From Silvibacterium bohemicum (GTDB taxonomy: Bacteria; Acidobacteriota; Terriglobia; Terriglobales; Acidobacteriaceae): a stretch of DNA of 64,000 nucleotides. Every line of letters starts with the position of its first letter. Position 1 is the first letter of the stretch. The notes below the pieces were generated by a model that worked only from the letters and a program-made list of their open reading frames with translations, was not told where the DNA came from and ran no database searches. The stretch is from assembly GCF_001006305.1 (NCBI RefSeq), contig NZ_LBHJ01000001.1, forward strand, positions 682,001-746,000, given 5' to 3'. Shown piece after piece: positions 45,144 to 53,806 of this stretch. Made by a program: the position numbers and the translations under genes.

Positions 45144-48100
45144 ATGAACTTCAGGAAATTAGCGGGATGGATGCTGGCCGTTATCTTGGTTGCGAGCATG
45201 CATGGACGCCTGGCGGCGCAGACCGCCGTCGACGGCGCCATCGGCGGCAGCGTGAGAGATGCGAGCGGCGCTTTTGTCAGCGCGGCAAAAGTAACCATTC
45301 GCAACAATGGCACGAATGCCGAGGAGACCACCACTTCTGACGCGTCCGGTTCTTTTCGTGTCATCCATCTTCAGCCCGGTACATATACCGTGACCATAGC
45401 CGCAGTTGGATTTGAGAGCTTCAAATCCGAACAGGTTGAGGTCACAGTTGGATCGCTCACGGACGTACAGCCGACGTTGACTCTGGGGGCATCGAACGAG
45501 ACCGTCGAGGTTTCAAGTGCGGCTCCAATCATCAACACGATCAATAACGACTTCACGACGACGATCAACCGCCATGATCTCGAAGACCTGCCGGTAAATA
45601 ACTATCGCTGGTCGGCCTATGCGCTGCAGGCTCCGGGCGTGGTGGAGTCGGGCGGTTTCGGCTTGCTGAGCTTTCGCGGCCAAAGCACACTGCTCAACAA
45701 CGTAACCATCGATGGAGCCGACGACAATCAGGCGTTCTTCTCAGAAGAGCGCGGCCGTACGAATATCGGATACTCAACGCCGAAGTCGGCCATTCAGGAA
45801 TTTCAGATCAACCTGTCGAACTACTCGACCGAGTACGGAAGAGCTGCGGGCGGTGTTGTAAACGCGGTCACCAAAAGTGGTGGCAACCAGTTTCACGGCG
45901 AAGGGTACTACCTGGACCGAGACTCAGCGCTCGCATCTTTTAACGATTTCACCGTCGAGACCCTGCAGCCGGTTCCAGGCGGTCCATTCGTCTCGACTCA
46001 CGTAAAACCCACCGACATCCGCAAGCAGGATGGTTTTGCTTTCAGCGGACCGTTCATCCAGGACAAACTGTTCTTCTTCTTTGCGCTCGACCGCTTCTAT
46101 CACGATTTTCCAATCGTCACAGTGCCAAGCTCGCCGGCGAACTTCTACGCGAGGCCTTCGGCCAATCTTCCGGACGGCAAGACCTGCCCCAGCTCTACGG
46201 CCACTTCGCCAATCACCGCGACCAACGATCCCAACTTCTTCGCCGATAACAGCGCCTGCACGCTGCAGACCCAGCTCAAGCTCCCTACCTACGCCGCAGG
46301 CGTCACCGATTACATCAATGGCCAGGCCGGATTATCGTCTTTGCTGGGACAGGCCAACCGCTTTGCCGACCAGACGCTGTTCTTTCCGAAGATCGACTGG
46401 CAGATCAACGAGCGCAATCACCTCAGCGCCGAAGCCAACCGTTTGCGCTTCATCTCGCCTTCCGGCCAGCAAACCAACGTGACTGCGCAGTACGGCACGC
46501 AAAGTATCGGAAATGTCTATGCCCGCGATACCTGGGGTATCGCCCGACTGGACACCGCCATCACTCCATCGTTGACCAATGAAATTCGCTACCAGTACGG
46601 CCGCGACTTCGAGTTCGCCGGTCCCGAAACTCCTACGACGTATGAGCACAATACCCTGCTCCAGCCGCAAGGCTACACAAATCCCATCGGCATTCCGCCG
46701 AACGTCTCCATCACCGGAGCCTTCCAGTTCGGTACTCCTACCTTCTATCCTCGTCCTGCTTATCCTGATGAGCGCCGCTGGCAGGTGACCGATACCGTCA
46801 ACTACATCCGTGGAAACCACTCGTTCAAGTTCGGTGGCGACTATATCCACACCAACGATCTCGCCGAGAATATCTCTAACTTCTACGGCGCCTACTCTTA
46901 TACGTCAGTGGCAAACTATCTTACCGACTACTACCAGTCACTGAACCCCGCCACCTCCAACCTGCCTGGTCACTATTCCACTTACAACCAGGGCTTCGGA
47001 CCGCTTGGCTTCGAGTTCCAGACCGGCGATTACGCGGGCTTCGTGCAGGATGAATGGAAGATACGCCCGCGACTCTCGTTGACACTCGGACTTCGTTACG
47101 AGTATGAGCAGACTCCAGGCGCGCAACTGCCTAACCCCAATCTTGCGCAGACCGATTCATTCCCGAGCGATAAAAACAACATCGCACCGCGCGTAGGTTT
47201 CGCCTACGATATCTTCGGCACCGGCAAGACGACCCTTCGCGGCGGCTATGGCATCTTCAACGCCCGCCTCATCAACTCCACCATCTATAACGCGCTTGCT
47301 CAAACTGGCAGCCCCAAGAGCCAGTTCCAAACGCCCAATCTCACCCCGACAAGCGGGCCGCTCTTCCCGCGAATTCTCTCCAACAGCGCCGGCGTTACGC
47401 CGAATGTGATTTTCTTCGATAAGAACTTCCAGCTTCCGCAGATTCATCAAGCCGATTTGACGGTCGATCAGGATATTGGATGGAACACGGTCCTCAGCGT
47501 TAGCTGGCTGGGATCGTTCGGCCACGAACTGCCGAACTTTGTCGACACCAACCTTCCCGCTCCGGTCAGCGTCACTTATACGGTGGTCAACAGCAATCCC
47601 AAGGCCTTCTCCGCGCTGCCAAACAATGCGAAGTACACAGCAAACCTCTATGGATATGCAGTCAACGCAGCCGGGAAGACGTCGACAGGAGAGATTCTCC
47701 GGCCCAATGGCGCATACGGATCAATCACTGACATCGTGAGCAACATCAACAGCAATTACAACGCTCTCGTCTTCCAGGTTCAGCATCGCCTCAGCCACAA
47801 TGTGCAGTTCCAGGGCAGCTACACCTGGTCGCACACTCTCGACTACAACGAAAACAACACTACCTTCACGAATTCCAGCAGCATCCTCGACCCGCGGAAT
47901 TTCCATCTTGAGTACGGCAACGGCGCCCAGAACATTCCTAATCGCGCCATCGCAACTGCCATCGTCACGACTCCTTGGAAGGCGAGCGGCTGGAAGAGCT
48001 ATCTGGTCAACGGCTACGAGCTCGCGCCCAGCTTCTCGGCGCAGAACGGCGCTCCCTACACAGCCGCCATCACGGGCAATCCGACAGCGCTGGTCACCAG

Positions 48101-48482
48101 CGACTTCTCTACCGGATATGTGACTGGCGTAAGCAGCGGCTATACCGGCACCGGCGGGTCGTCACGCATTCCGGGGCTGGAGCGCAATACCTTCGAGCAA
48201 CCGCGCACGATCCTTCTCGACCTGCGCGGCTCCAAGCGCTTCACCGTACGCGAGCACTACAATCTCGAGTTCCTGGCGGAGGCATTCAACATCGCAAACC
48301 ACCAGAACGTGACGGCCGTGAACACCACTGCATATACCCTGGGCACCACAACCACTAACGGAGTCACCACCAATACTCTTACGCAGTTCCTCGCCAACCC
48401 CTTTGGCGCGGCCACCAATTCCAACAACAACAACATCTACACACCGCGACAGATGCAGCTCGGTGTTCGACTCCAGTTCTAA
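45144..48482 (+). CDS. TonB-dependent receptor, Oar-like with carboxypeptidase-regulatory domain
   Basis: A 1112-residue outer-membrane transporter. The start at 45144 has AGGAGA upstream; the frame opens 21 codons earlier without one. It has a signal peptide (LAGWMLAVILVASMHGRLAAQ), a carboxypeptidase-regulatory-like domain (GGSVRDASGAFVSAAKVTIR) and a plug with NNVTIDGADDNQAFF and AVTKSGGNQFHGEGYYLD. The barrel ends in MQLGVRLQF. An S1/P1-type nuclease gene follows in the same direction, separated by a strong hairpin. Together with the divergent GntR-PfkB pair it may form a nucleic-acid or nucleoside uptake set. This is context inference. Confidence 0.93.
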   Translation: MNFRKLAGWMLAVILVASMHGRLAAQTAVDGAIGGSVRDASGAFVSAAKVTIRNNGTNAEETTTSDASGSFRVIHLQPGTYTVTIAAVGFESFKSEQVEVTVGSLTDVQPTLTLGASNETVEVSSAAPIINTINNDFTTTINRHDLEDLPVNNYRWSAYALQAPGVVESGGFGLLSFRGQSTLLNNVTIDGADDNQAFFSEERGRTNIGYSTPKSAIQEFQINLSNYSTEYGRAAGGVVNAVTKSGGNQFHGEGYYLDRDSALASFNDFTVETLQPVPGGPFVSTHVKPTDIRKQDGFAFSGPFIQDKLFFFFALDRFYHDFPIVTVPSSPANFYARPSANLPDGKTCPSSTATSPITATNDPNFFADNSACTLQTQLKLPTYAAGVTDYINGQAGLSSLLGQANRFADQTLFFPKIDWQINERNHLSAEANRLRFISPSGQQTNVTAQYGTQSIGNVYARDTWGIARLDTAITPSLTNEIRYQYGRDFEFAGPETPTTYEHNTLLQPQGYTNPIGIPPNVSITGAFQFGTPTFYPRPAYPDERRWQVTDTVNYIRGNHSFKFGGDYIHTNDLAENISNFYGAYSYTSVANYLTDYYQSLNPATSNLPGHYSTYNQGFGPLGFEFQTGDYAGFVQDEWKIRPRLSLTLGLRYEYEQTPGAQLPNPNLAQTDSFPSDKNNIAPRVGFAYDIFGTGKTTLRGGYGIFNARLINSTIYNALAQTGSPKSQFQTPNLTPTSGPLFPRILSNSAGVTPNVIFFDKNFQLPQIHQADLTVDQDIGWNTVLSVSWLGSFGHELPNFVDTNLPAPVSVTYTVVNSNPKAFSALPNNAKYTANLYGYAVNAAGKTSTGEILRPNGAYGSITDIVSNINSNYNALVFQVQHRLSHNVQFQGSYTWSHTLDYNENNTTFTNSSSILDPRNFHLEYGNGAQNIPNRAIATAIVTTPWKASGWKSYLVNGYELAPSFSAQNGAPYTAAITGNPTALVTSDFSTGYVTGVSSGYTGTGGSSRIPGLERNTFEQPRTILLDLRGSKRFTVREHYNLEFLAEAFNIANHQNVTAVNTTAYTLGTTTTNGVTTNTLTQFLANPFGAATNSNNNNIYTPRQMQLGVRLQF

Positions 48483-48497
48483 AACTTCACACCGGGC

Positions 48498-48534
48498 AAG
48501 CGAAGGCCATGGAAACTGTCCATTGCCTTCGCTT
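48498..48534 (+). terminator. Strong intercistronic hairpin between receptor and nuclease
   Basis: AAGCGAAGGC pairs with GCCTTCGCTT, continued by ATGGA/TCCAT with single mismatches, a long stem of about 15 pairs. No clear T-run follows, so it may be a partial terminator or an RNA-stability hairpin that limits read-through into the nuclease. Confidence 0.6.
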
Positions 48535-48563
48535 CGGTAGTACTTCATTAAAGGCGGAGTTGC

Positions 48564-49499
48564 ATGACGCGTCAGAATCGTTTCTTTACTTTGTTGCACT
48601 CCTGCACCGCTTTGGTTCTCGTCTCTGTTCTCTTGACGCAGCATGCGTTCGCCTGGGGAGTCGATGGCCACCATATGGTCAATCGCCTGGCCGGCATGAA
48701 CCTGCCCAACGATGTCCCCTTGTTTTTGCGGTCTCCGGAGGGACTCAATGCGCTCGAATATTACGCGCCGGAACCCGACCATTGGCGCGGCCGCGGCGAG
48801 CCGCAGCTCGCAGATGAGTCTGCGCCGGATCACTTTATCGCCCTGGAGCGAGTGGCCCTCCTCGGTTCGCTTCCGCGCAACCGCTACGACTATGTTCGCG
48901 CGCTGGTGCCGCTCCAAACTACTCACCCCGATCTTCCACTGACGGTCGAGCGCATGGGGACGCAGCCTTACCAGACCGTCGAGATGTCCGAACGTCTGAA
49001 GAGCGCCATGCGCGATTATCGCGCCCTATTGGCCGACAAGCGGGATACCAAGCCTCTGGAGGCAGAGATCATTTTTCTCGCCGGCATCCTGGGACACTAT
49101 GTCGGCGATGGATCGATGCCGCTGCACACGTCGATCTATCCGAATGGCTGGTCGGGGCCTAATCCTAACGGATATACGACGGAGCATCACATCCACGCAC
49201 TGTTTGAAAGTGTATTTGTTGGCGCTAATGTCAAGATCGGCGACCTGGAGCCCGCGGTGAAAGCGAGTGAACCGAAGCTCCTTGGCGATGTCTTCGATGA
49301 TTACGTCGCCTACCTGCGCCACTCCAACACGCTGGTCGAGAAGACATACCAGTTGGAGAAGGCTGGTGCGTTTTCGGGAGCGGGAACGCCTGACGGAAAA
49401 GCTTTTGCGGAGGAAAGACTCGCAGCAGGAGCCATCGAACTACGCGACATCATTTACACCGCATGGATACGGAGCGCCGATCCGGTCGCGGCCCATTAA
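48564..49499 (+). CDS. Exported S1/P1-type nuclease (zinc phospholipase C/P1 fold)
   Basis: A 311-residue secreted zinc enzyme. After a signal peptide (TALVLVSVLLTQHAFA) the mature protein begins with Trp and GVDGHHMVNRLAG, as expected for the zinc-ligand N-terminus of S1/P1 nucleases. Other zinc motifs are visible: APDHFIAL, and GHYVGDGSMPLHTS followed by TEHHIHALFES. These enzymes cleave single-stranded nucleic acids and remove 3'-phosphates; a related phospholipase C role cannot be fully excluded. GGAG stands just before the ATG. It follows the TonB receptor after a hairpin and is probably partly co-transcribed with it. Confidence 0.85.
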   Translation: MTRQNRFFTLLHSCTALVLVSVLLTQHAFAWGVDGHHMVNRLAGMNLPNDVPLFLRSPEGLNALEYYAPEPDHWRGRGEPQLADESAPDHFIALERVALLGSLPRNRYDYVRALVPLQTTHPDLPLTVERMGTQPYQTVEMSERLKSAMRDYRALLADKRDTKPLEAEIIFLAGILGHYVGDGSMPLHTSIYPNGWSGPNPNGYTTEHHIHALFESVFVGANVKIGDLEPAVKASEPKLLGDVFDDYVAYLRHSNTLVEKTYQLEKAGAFSGAGTPDGKAFAEERLAAGAIELRDIIYTAWIRSADPVAAH

Positions 49500-50042
49500 G
49501 AACAACCCCTACTGCCTCTGAGTCATTTGAAAAGTCCCGACCTTATAGAGGATGTCAACCGAGGTCGAAATCGCTGCAGTGGCGGTGGGACGAAATCGAT
49601 TTCTACAGCGGCAGCAGGCACGCAGCTAAAAGCAGCACCTGCTGCGCTGAATGCCTAACCTGGCCACGACCTGCTCGCGATTGCCATACGTTGCATACTC
49701 GAGCAGGGATGATTCGACGCTCCACACCTTCTTTAGCCCCCGAGCGGACAAGCGCGCAAACTGATCCTGGCCGGTCAAAATCAACGCCGTGCAGGAGCCG
49801 CGCCAAGCGACCTTCATATCCTCAAGCAGGTTGAAGGGAGCGAAGCCCCGCTGTGGAAGCATCGCGAGCCAAACCTACCTTTACCCTGCAGCTGTAAAGG
49901 CCGGGGCATTCAGGGCCGTCGAGGAGCGGAACCGGAAAGGCGATCTAATCCGGGTTCGCTACTCCGATGTAAGTGGGCAGCCAGTCAAGCGTTGGGGCTT
50001 CCACTAGGAAGGATCTAATCTACCGTATCTTATGGGGAAATA
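49500..50042. other. 543-bp gap without a credible gene
   Basis: Several short frames (for example 78 codons on the minus strand at 49626-49862 and 72 codons on the plus strand at 49789-50007) have no recognised domain and no ribosome site. They may be relics, but nothing supports a call. Confidence 0.6.
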
Positions 50043-50119
50043 TGGTAGGCACGAGGAGACTCGAACTCCTGACCTCTACCGTGTCAAGGTAGCGCTCTAA
50101 CCAACTGAGCTACGCGCCT
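50043..50119 (-). tRNA. tRNA-Val (anticodon GAC)
   Basis: On the minus strand the acceptor AGGCGCG (50119 inward) pairs with CGTGCCT. The D arm GCTCAGTTGGTTAGAGC, the anticodon stem CTACC/GGTAG with loop TTGACAC (anticodon GAC) and a perfect T arm (AGGAG/CTCCT) follow. The 3' CCA is encoded at 50043-50045. A degenerate copy lies at 24281. Confidence 0.97.
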
Positions 50120-50150
50120 GCGTTGCGATCATTGGGCAATGACCTCAACC

Positions 50151-50156
50151 ATCATA
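50151..50156 (-). promoter_or_regulatory. Extended -10 promoter candidate for tRNA-Val
   Basis: On the minus strand TGC-TATGAT is an extended -10 box, 31 bp from the tRNA 5' end. A -35 box is weak, as often with extended -10. The rest of the gap to 50498 holds no gene I can support. Confidence 0.45.
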
Positions 50157-50498
50157 GCAAGTTTTTTCCCGGAAGGCATGCCGAGGCGTGTCATCTATCT
50201 TGTCCGTATGGTGGCTACCCGCCTTCGATTCTGGCGTCATCGGGGACGCGATGACTATGCGGCAGCGAAATAGCAAATCAGATCCGTGTCGATTGGATGG
50301 TTGTTTCAGGTGACTGTTTCGTGTGCGGGAAGAGAGAACATCGTACGAATGGGTGCCGTTGTTCTGCCTCTGGCGCTCGAGAAGTGGGGGATGCATGCAT
50401 CGTTATGGCGGAAAATCCGGCAGCTGCGGTAGTATCAGGGTTTTGATTGTGAAGAATCGGTAAAGGAAGGCCTGTCTGCTGTCCCTCGAAACGCTCCG

Positions 50499-51059
50499 AT
50501 GAACGAACTCCGCGCCGCTCCAAATCAACTCACGCTGTTACGGCTTTGCATCATCCCCTTTCTGGTTCTGGCTGTGCTCGATGGCCACTACCGGACGGCG
50601 TTCGCGCTTTTTGTTCTCGCGGGCATTTCCGACGGGCTCGATGGTCTGCTGGCCAGGCTCCTCAAGCAGCGCACCGTGCTGGGACAGTATCTCGACCCGG
50701 TCGCGGACAAACTCCTGCTCAGCACGCTTTTTCTGGTCCTTCATCATGAAGGGCTCATCTCGCGGAGAGTGACGGTGCTGGTTTTTGGGCGCGACCTGGG
50801 AATTCTGATGGTGGCGGCTATTCTCTACGCCGGCGTGGGCATGCGAAATTTCAAGCCGAGCATTTTCGGAAAAGCAAATACCCTGGCGCAGATCATTGCG
50901 CTGCTGGCCGTGCTTTTGGGCATGTTTTACGCACCGCCCATCATCCGTGTCGTTCGCCACGGAGCCCTGGTCGCCACGGTTGCATTCACTACGATTTCAG
51001 GTTTCCACTATGCGTGGCAGGTGGCGCGGCGGCTCAGCCCGTCAGAGCAAAGTTCTTAG
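50499..51059 (+). CDS. pgsA: CDP-alcohol phosphatidyltransferase, PgsA-like
   Basis: A 186-residue integral-membrane enzyme. The family signature D-G-x2-A-R-x8-G-x3-D-x3-D is intact as DGLLARLLKQRTVLGQYLDP followed by VADK. The best assignment is CDP-diacylglycerol-glycerol-3-phosphate 3-phosphatidyltransferase, which makes phosphatidylglycerol phosphate; related cardiolipin or other transferases share the motif. About five hydrophobic helices can be seen. No strong ribosome site is visible for ATG 50499. It converges on the small zinc-ribbon gene. Confidence 0.83.
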   Translation: MNELRAAPNQLTLLRLCIIPFLVLAVLDGHYRTAFALFVLAGISDGLDGLLARLLKQRTVLGQYLDPVADKLLLSTLFLVLHHEGLISRRVTVLVFGRDLGILMVAAILYAGVGMRNFKPSIFGKANTLAQIIALLAVLLGMFYAPPIIRVVRHGALVATVAFTTISGFHYAWQVARRLSPSEQSS

Positions 51060-51082
51060 CCGCTGGCCGCACCCCGCTGGTT

Positions 51083-51238
51083 TTATTCTTCTTCCTCGTC
51101 TTCCCGGGCTTCTTCGATTGCCATGTCGCGAAACTCGTTGGAGTCGAAAACCTCGCCGCACTCCAGACATTCCACATACTCGGCGTCCTCTTCGCGCGCT
51201 ACCACACGCACTCTTGGGTGTTTGCAGGGTGTATCCAT
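51083..51238 (-). CDS. Small zinc-ribbon-like protein with acidic tail
   Basis: A 51-residue protein. It contains DTPCKHPRVRVV near the start and VECLECGEVFD, so three cysteines plus a histidine could bind one zinc. The tail AIEEAREDEEEE is strongly acidic. The open frame runs to 51328 (81 codons), but the zinc-ribbon unit begins at ATG 51238; a clear ribosome site is missing for both. It converges on pgsA with 23 bp between stops. Function unknown. Confidence 0.6.
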   Translation of the reverse strand: MDTPCKHPRVRVVAREEDAEYVECLECGEVFDSNEFRDMAIEEAREDEEEE

Positions 51239-51391
51239 TTGGTGGGTGTATTTTGACCTGGGGATTTGATAGTGATATCGCAAAGATTGTATCGAGCCCG
51301 GCCCATCTGTCAAATCGAATTCGGCCATCTTTCAAAACCGATCCTAAGGTGCTTCCGTGTGACCATAAACGGGCAATTTCGAATCGATGAT

Positions 51392-51420
51392 TTGAATTCG
51401 GACAGTTCTGGTCCTATACT
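51392..51420 (+). promoter_or_regulatory. Sigma-70-type promoter of the isc operon
   Basis: TTGAAT, 17-base spacer, TATACT, which ends 33 bp before the iscR ATG. The spacer contains GGAC-AGTTCTG-GTCC, a partial inverted repeat that could hold a repressor such as IscR. Confidence 0.65.
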
Positions 51421-51453
51421 GAATATTGAGACTGCCGGAGCTAGTCTCTTTTC

Positions 51454-51936
51454 ATGCTGAGACTTACCAAAAAAGCCGACTACGGCCTTATGGCGTTGAA
51501 GTTCATCGCCGAGCATTCGGACTCCATGTCGCTGAGCGCCAAGGACATCGCGGAGGCTTATCATATTCCTCCGCAGCTGCTGGCCAAGATCTTGCAGCGT
51601 CTTGCCAAGGAGGGTCTCCTTCGCTCTCACGCCGGCATGAACGGCGGCTACACGCTCTCTCGCCGAGCTTCCGACATTACGGCCTTCGAGGTTATTCGCG
51701 CCATCGACGGGCCGCTCTTCATCACATCGTGCGTGACGGACAGCGGATTATGCGACCTGACGAATAGCTGCACCATCAAAGAGCCATTGGCACGCGTCAA
51801 CGACAGCATCTCAAACGTGCTAAAAGATATCCGGATTTCGGACCTGGTCGACTCCGATCAGGCTAACGGTCATCCGAAAACAGAGCAGGATCTGGTCACC
51901 ATCCGCACCCCCGACGCTGGGGCAGGAAAAGTTTAA
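51454..51936 (+). CDS. iscR: Rrf2-family [2Fe-2S] regulator IscR
   Basis: A 160-residue regulator. The winged helix begins LRLTKKADYGLMALKFIAEH and has the recognition region YHIPPQLLAKILQRLAK. The cluster ligands are three cysteines in ITSCVTDSGLCDLTNSC (spacing x6, x5), as in IscR, close to but not identical to the Escherichia pattern. It is first in a full isc operon and should repress it when its cluster is loaded. The promoter at 51392 lies just upstream; iscS follows after 27 bp. Confidence 0.93.
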   Translation: MLRLTKKADYGLMALKFIAEHSDSMSLSAKDIAEAYHIPPQLLAKILQRLAKEGLLRSHAGMNGGYTLSRRASDITAFEVIRAIDGPLFITSCVTDSGLCDLTNSCTIKEPLARVNDSISNVLKDIRISDLVDSDQANGHPKTEQDLVTIRTPDAGAGKV

Positions 51937-51963
51937 GCAGGAAAGACGCAGGAGTCATAAAGA

Positions 51964-53220
51964 ATGAGCACTACTGAGATTGGAAACGTCAGCGTCCCGG
52001 CGGGTGTCAACCTGCCGCTATATATGGATAATCATGCGACCACGCCGCTCGATCCTCGCGTGCTGGAAGCGATGATGCCCTATTTCACGACAGTGTTTGG
52101 AAACGCCGCCAGCCGCAATCACTCCTTTGGATGGGAGGCGGAAGCGGGCGTGGAGAAGGCCCGTGAGCAGGTCGCAAAGCTCATCGGGGCCACCGCCAAG
52201 GAGATCATCTTCACCTCCGGAGCCACCGAGTCCAACAATCTCGCGATCAAGGGCATCGCCGAGATGTACAAGGAGCGCGGCAATCACATCATTACCCAGG
52301 CCACCGAGCACAAAGCCGTGCTCGATACCTGCAAGCGCCTGGAAAAGTCCGGATATCGCGTCACCTATCTGCCGGTCAAGGCGGATGGCCTCATCGATAT
52401 CGAAGACCTCAAGCTGGCCATGGATGACAAGACCATTCTGGTGAGCATCATGTTTGCCAATAACGAGATCGGCGTGATTCAGCCGGTCGCCGAAATCGGC
52501 AAGCTCTGCCACGAGCGCGGCGTGCTCTTCCACACCGACGCGGTGCAGGCGGTGGGTAAGATCCCGGTCGACGTAAACGCGATGAACATCGATGCGCTTT
52601 CTCTATCGGGTCACAAGATCTACGGCCCCAAGGGGGTTGGCGCTCTTTATGTGCGCCGCCGCAATCCGCGTGTACAGATCTCCGAGCAGATCAACGGTGG
52701 CGGCCACGAGCGCGGCATGCGCTCCGGCACATTGAATGTTCCCGGCATCGTTGGCCTAGGCAAGGCCTGCGAGCTGGCTGGCGAGGAGATGGTTGCCGAG
52801 ACCAAGCGCCTCATCGCCCTGCGCGACAAGCTCAAGGCGAAGCTCGAGGGGGCCCTCGACTACATTCATGTCAACGGATCATGGGAGCATCGCCTGCCCG
52901 GAAATCTCAACATGAGCTTCGTCTACGTCGAAGGCGAGTCATTGTTGATGGGCATCAACGAGATTGCGGTTTCGAGCGGTTCAGCCTGCACCTCGGCGAC
53001 GCTTGAGCCATCTTATGTATTGAAGGCTCTGGGACTCGGCGACGACGTAGCGCATAGCTCAATTCGCTTCGGCCTCGGCAGATTCAACACGGAAGCTGAA
53101 GTCGATTACGTGGCCGACAAATTGATCGACGTCGTGCAGAAGCTGCGCGAACTTTCGCCTCTCTACGAGATGGTGAAAGAGGGCATCGACATCAGCAAGA
53201 TCGAATGGCAGGCGCACTAA
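51964..53220 (+). CDS. iscS: Cysteine desulfurase IscS
   Basis: A 418-residue PLP enzyme that takes sulfur from cysteine for Fe-S clusters and other sulfur carriers. The PLP lysine is in [20 protein letters not shown] and the persulfide cysteine is in [17 protein letters not shown]. The PLP-binding region [11 protein letters not shown] and [11 protein letters not shown] are typical. Compared with Escherichia IscS (404 residues) it has a short N-terminal extension before [22 protein letters not shown] lies before the ATG. Confidence 0.96.
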   Translation: MSTTEIGNVSVPAGVNLPLYMDNHATTPLDPRVLEAMMPYFTTVFGNAASRNHSFGWEAEAGVEKAREQVAKLIGATAKEIIFTSGATESNNLAIKGIAEMYKERGNHIITQATEHKAVLDTCKRLEKSGYRVTYLPVKADGLIDIEDLKLAMDDKTILVSIMFANNEIGVIQPVAEIGKLCHERGVLFHTDAVQAVGKIPVDVNAMNIDALSLSGHKIYGPKGVGALYVRRRNPRVQISEQINGGGHERGMRSGTLNVPGIVGLGKACELAGEEMVAETKRLIALRDKLKAKLEGALDYIHVNGSWEHRLPGNLNMSFVYVEGESLLMGINEIAVSSGSACTSATLEPSYVLKALGLGDDVAHSSIRFGLGRFNTEAEVDYVADKLIDVVQKLRELSPLYEMVKEGIDISKIEWQAH

Positions 53221-53282
53221 ACCCGGTAGATTGAGTAAGACTTAATTCGTCAGGTTCATCGAATTTATAAGGAGAAATTTCA

Positions 53283-53708
53283 ATGGCATACAGCGATAAG
53301 GTTATCGACCACTACAACAATCCACGCAATGTAGGCCAGCTGGACAAATCGAGTTCGGAAGTTGGCACCGGCCTCGTCGGCGCACCGGAGTGCGGCGACG
53401 TCATGCGTCTGCAGATCAAGGTGAACCCCGAGACCCAGGTGATCGAGGAAGCCAAGTTCAAGACCTTCGGCTGCGGCTCGGCCATCGCCTCTTCCTCGCT
53501 CGCGACCGAATGGGTCAAAGGCAAGACCATCGAAGAAGCAATGCAGATCACAAACACGGATATCGTGAAGGAGCTCGCGCTTCCTCCGGTCAAGATTCAC
53601 TGCTCGGTGCTTGCCGAAGACGCCATCCGCGCCGCTATCGGCGACTGGAAGAAGAAGAACGGCGTGACCGAAGGCGCAGAAGTCGCCCAGGCCGTAGCCG
53701 CAAACTAA
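53283..53708 (+). CDS. iscU: Fe-S scaffold protein IscU
   Basis: A 141-residue scaffold on which clusters are assembled. The three conserved cysteines are visible: GAPECGDVMRLQI, FKTFGCGSAIASS and LPPVKIHCSVLAEDAIRAA. The HscA-recognition LPPVK motif is intact. AAGGAG precedes the ATG. It follows iscS by 62 bp and is followed by the hairpin repeat at 53725 before iscA. Confidence 0.96.
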   Translation: MAYSDKVIDHYNNPRNVGQLDKSSSEVGTGLVGAPECGDVMRLQIKVNPETQVIEEAKFKTFGCGSAIASSSLATEWVKGKTIEEAMQITNTDIVKELALPPVKIHCSVLAEDAIRAAIGDWKKKNGVTEGAEVAQAVAAN

Positions 53709-53724
53709 GCGAGTCGTGTAGCAG

Positions 53725-53794
53725 GGCACGGCTTAAGCCGTGCCTGTCTGAGCCGTAGATTCAAGGGGCTGTAGATTCAAGGGCTTTAGCCCCT
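53725..53794. repeat. REP-like paired hairpins between iscU and iscA
   Basis: First hairpin GGCACGGC-TTAA-GCCGTGCC (53725-53744), a perfect 8-bp stem. Second AGGGGCT...AGCCCCT (53764-53794) with the inner GGGCT-TT-AGCCC. Between them TAGATTCAAGGG occurs twice. This resembles repeated intergenic elements of this group and may set differing iscU/iscA message levels. Confidence 0.7.
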
Positions 53795-53806
53795 GGGGAT
53801 GAAAGA

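Noticed and set aside
49626-49862. 78-codon minus-strand frame after the nuclease
   Set aside because: Looks protein-like in part but has no family, start signal or partner; might be a relic.
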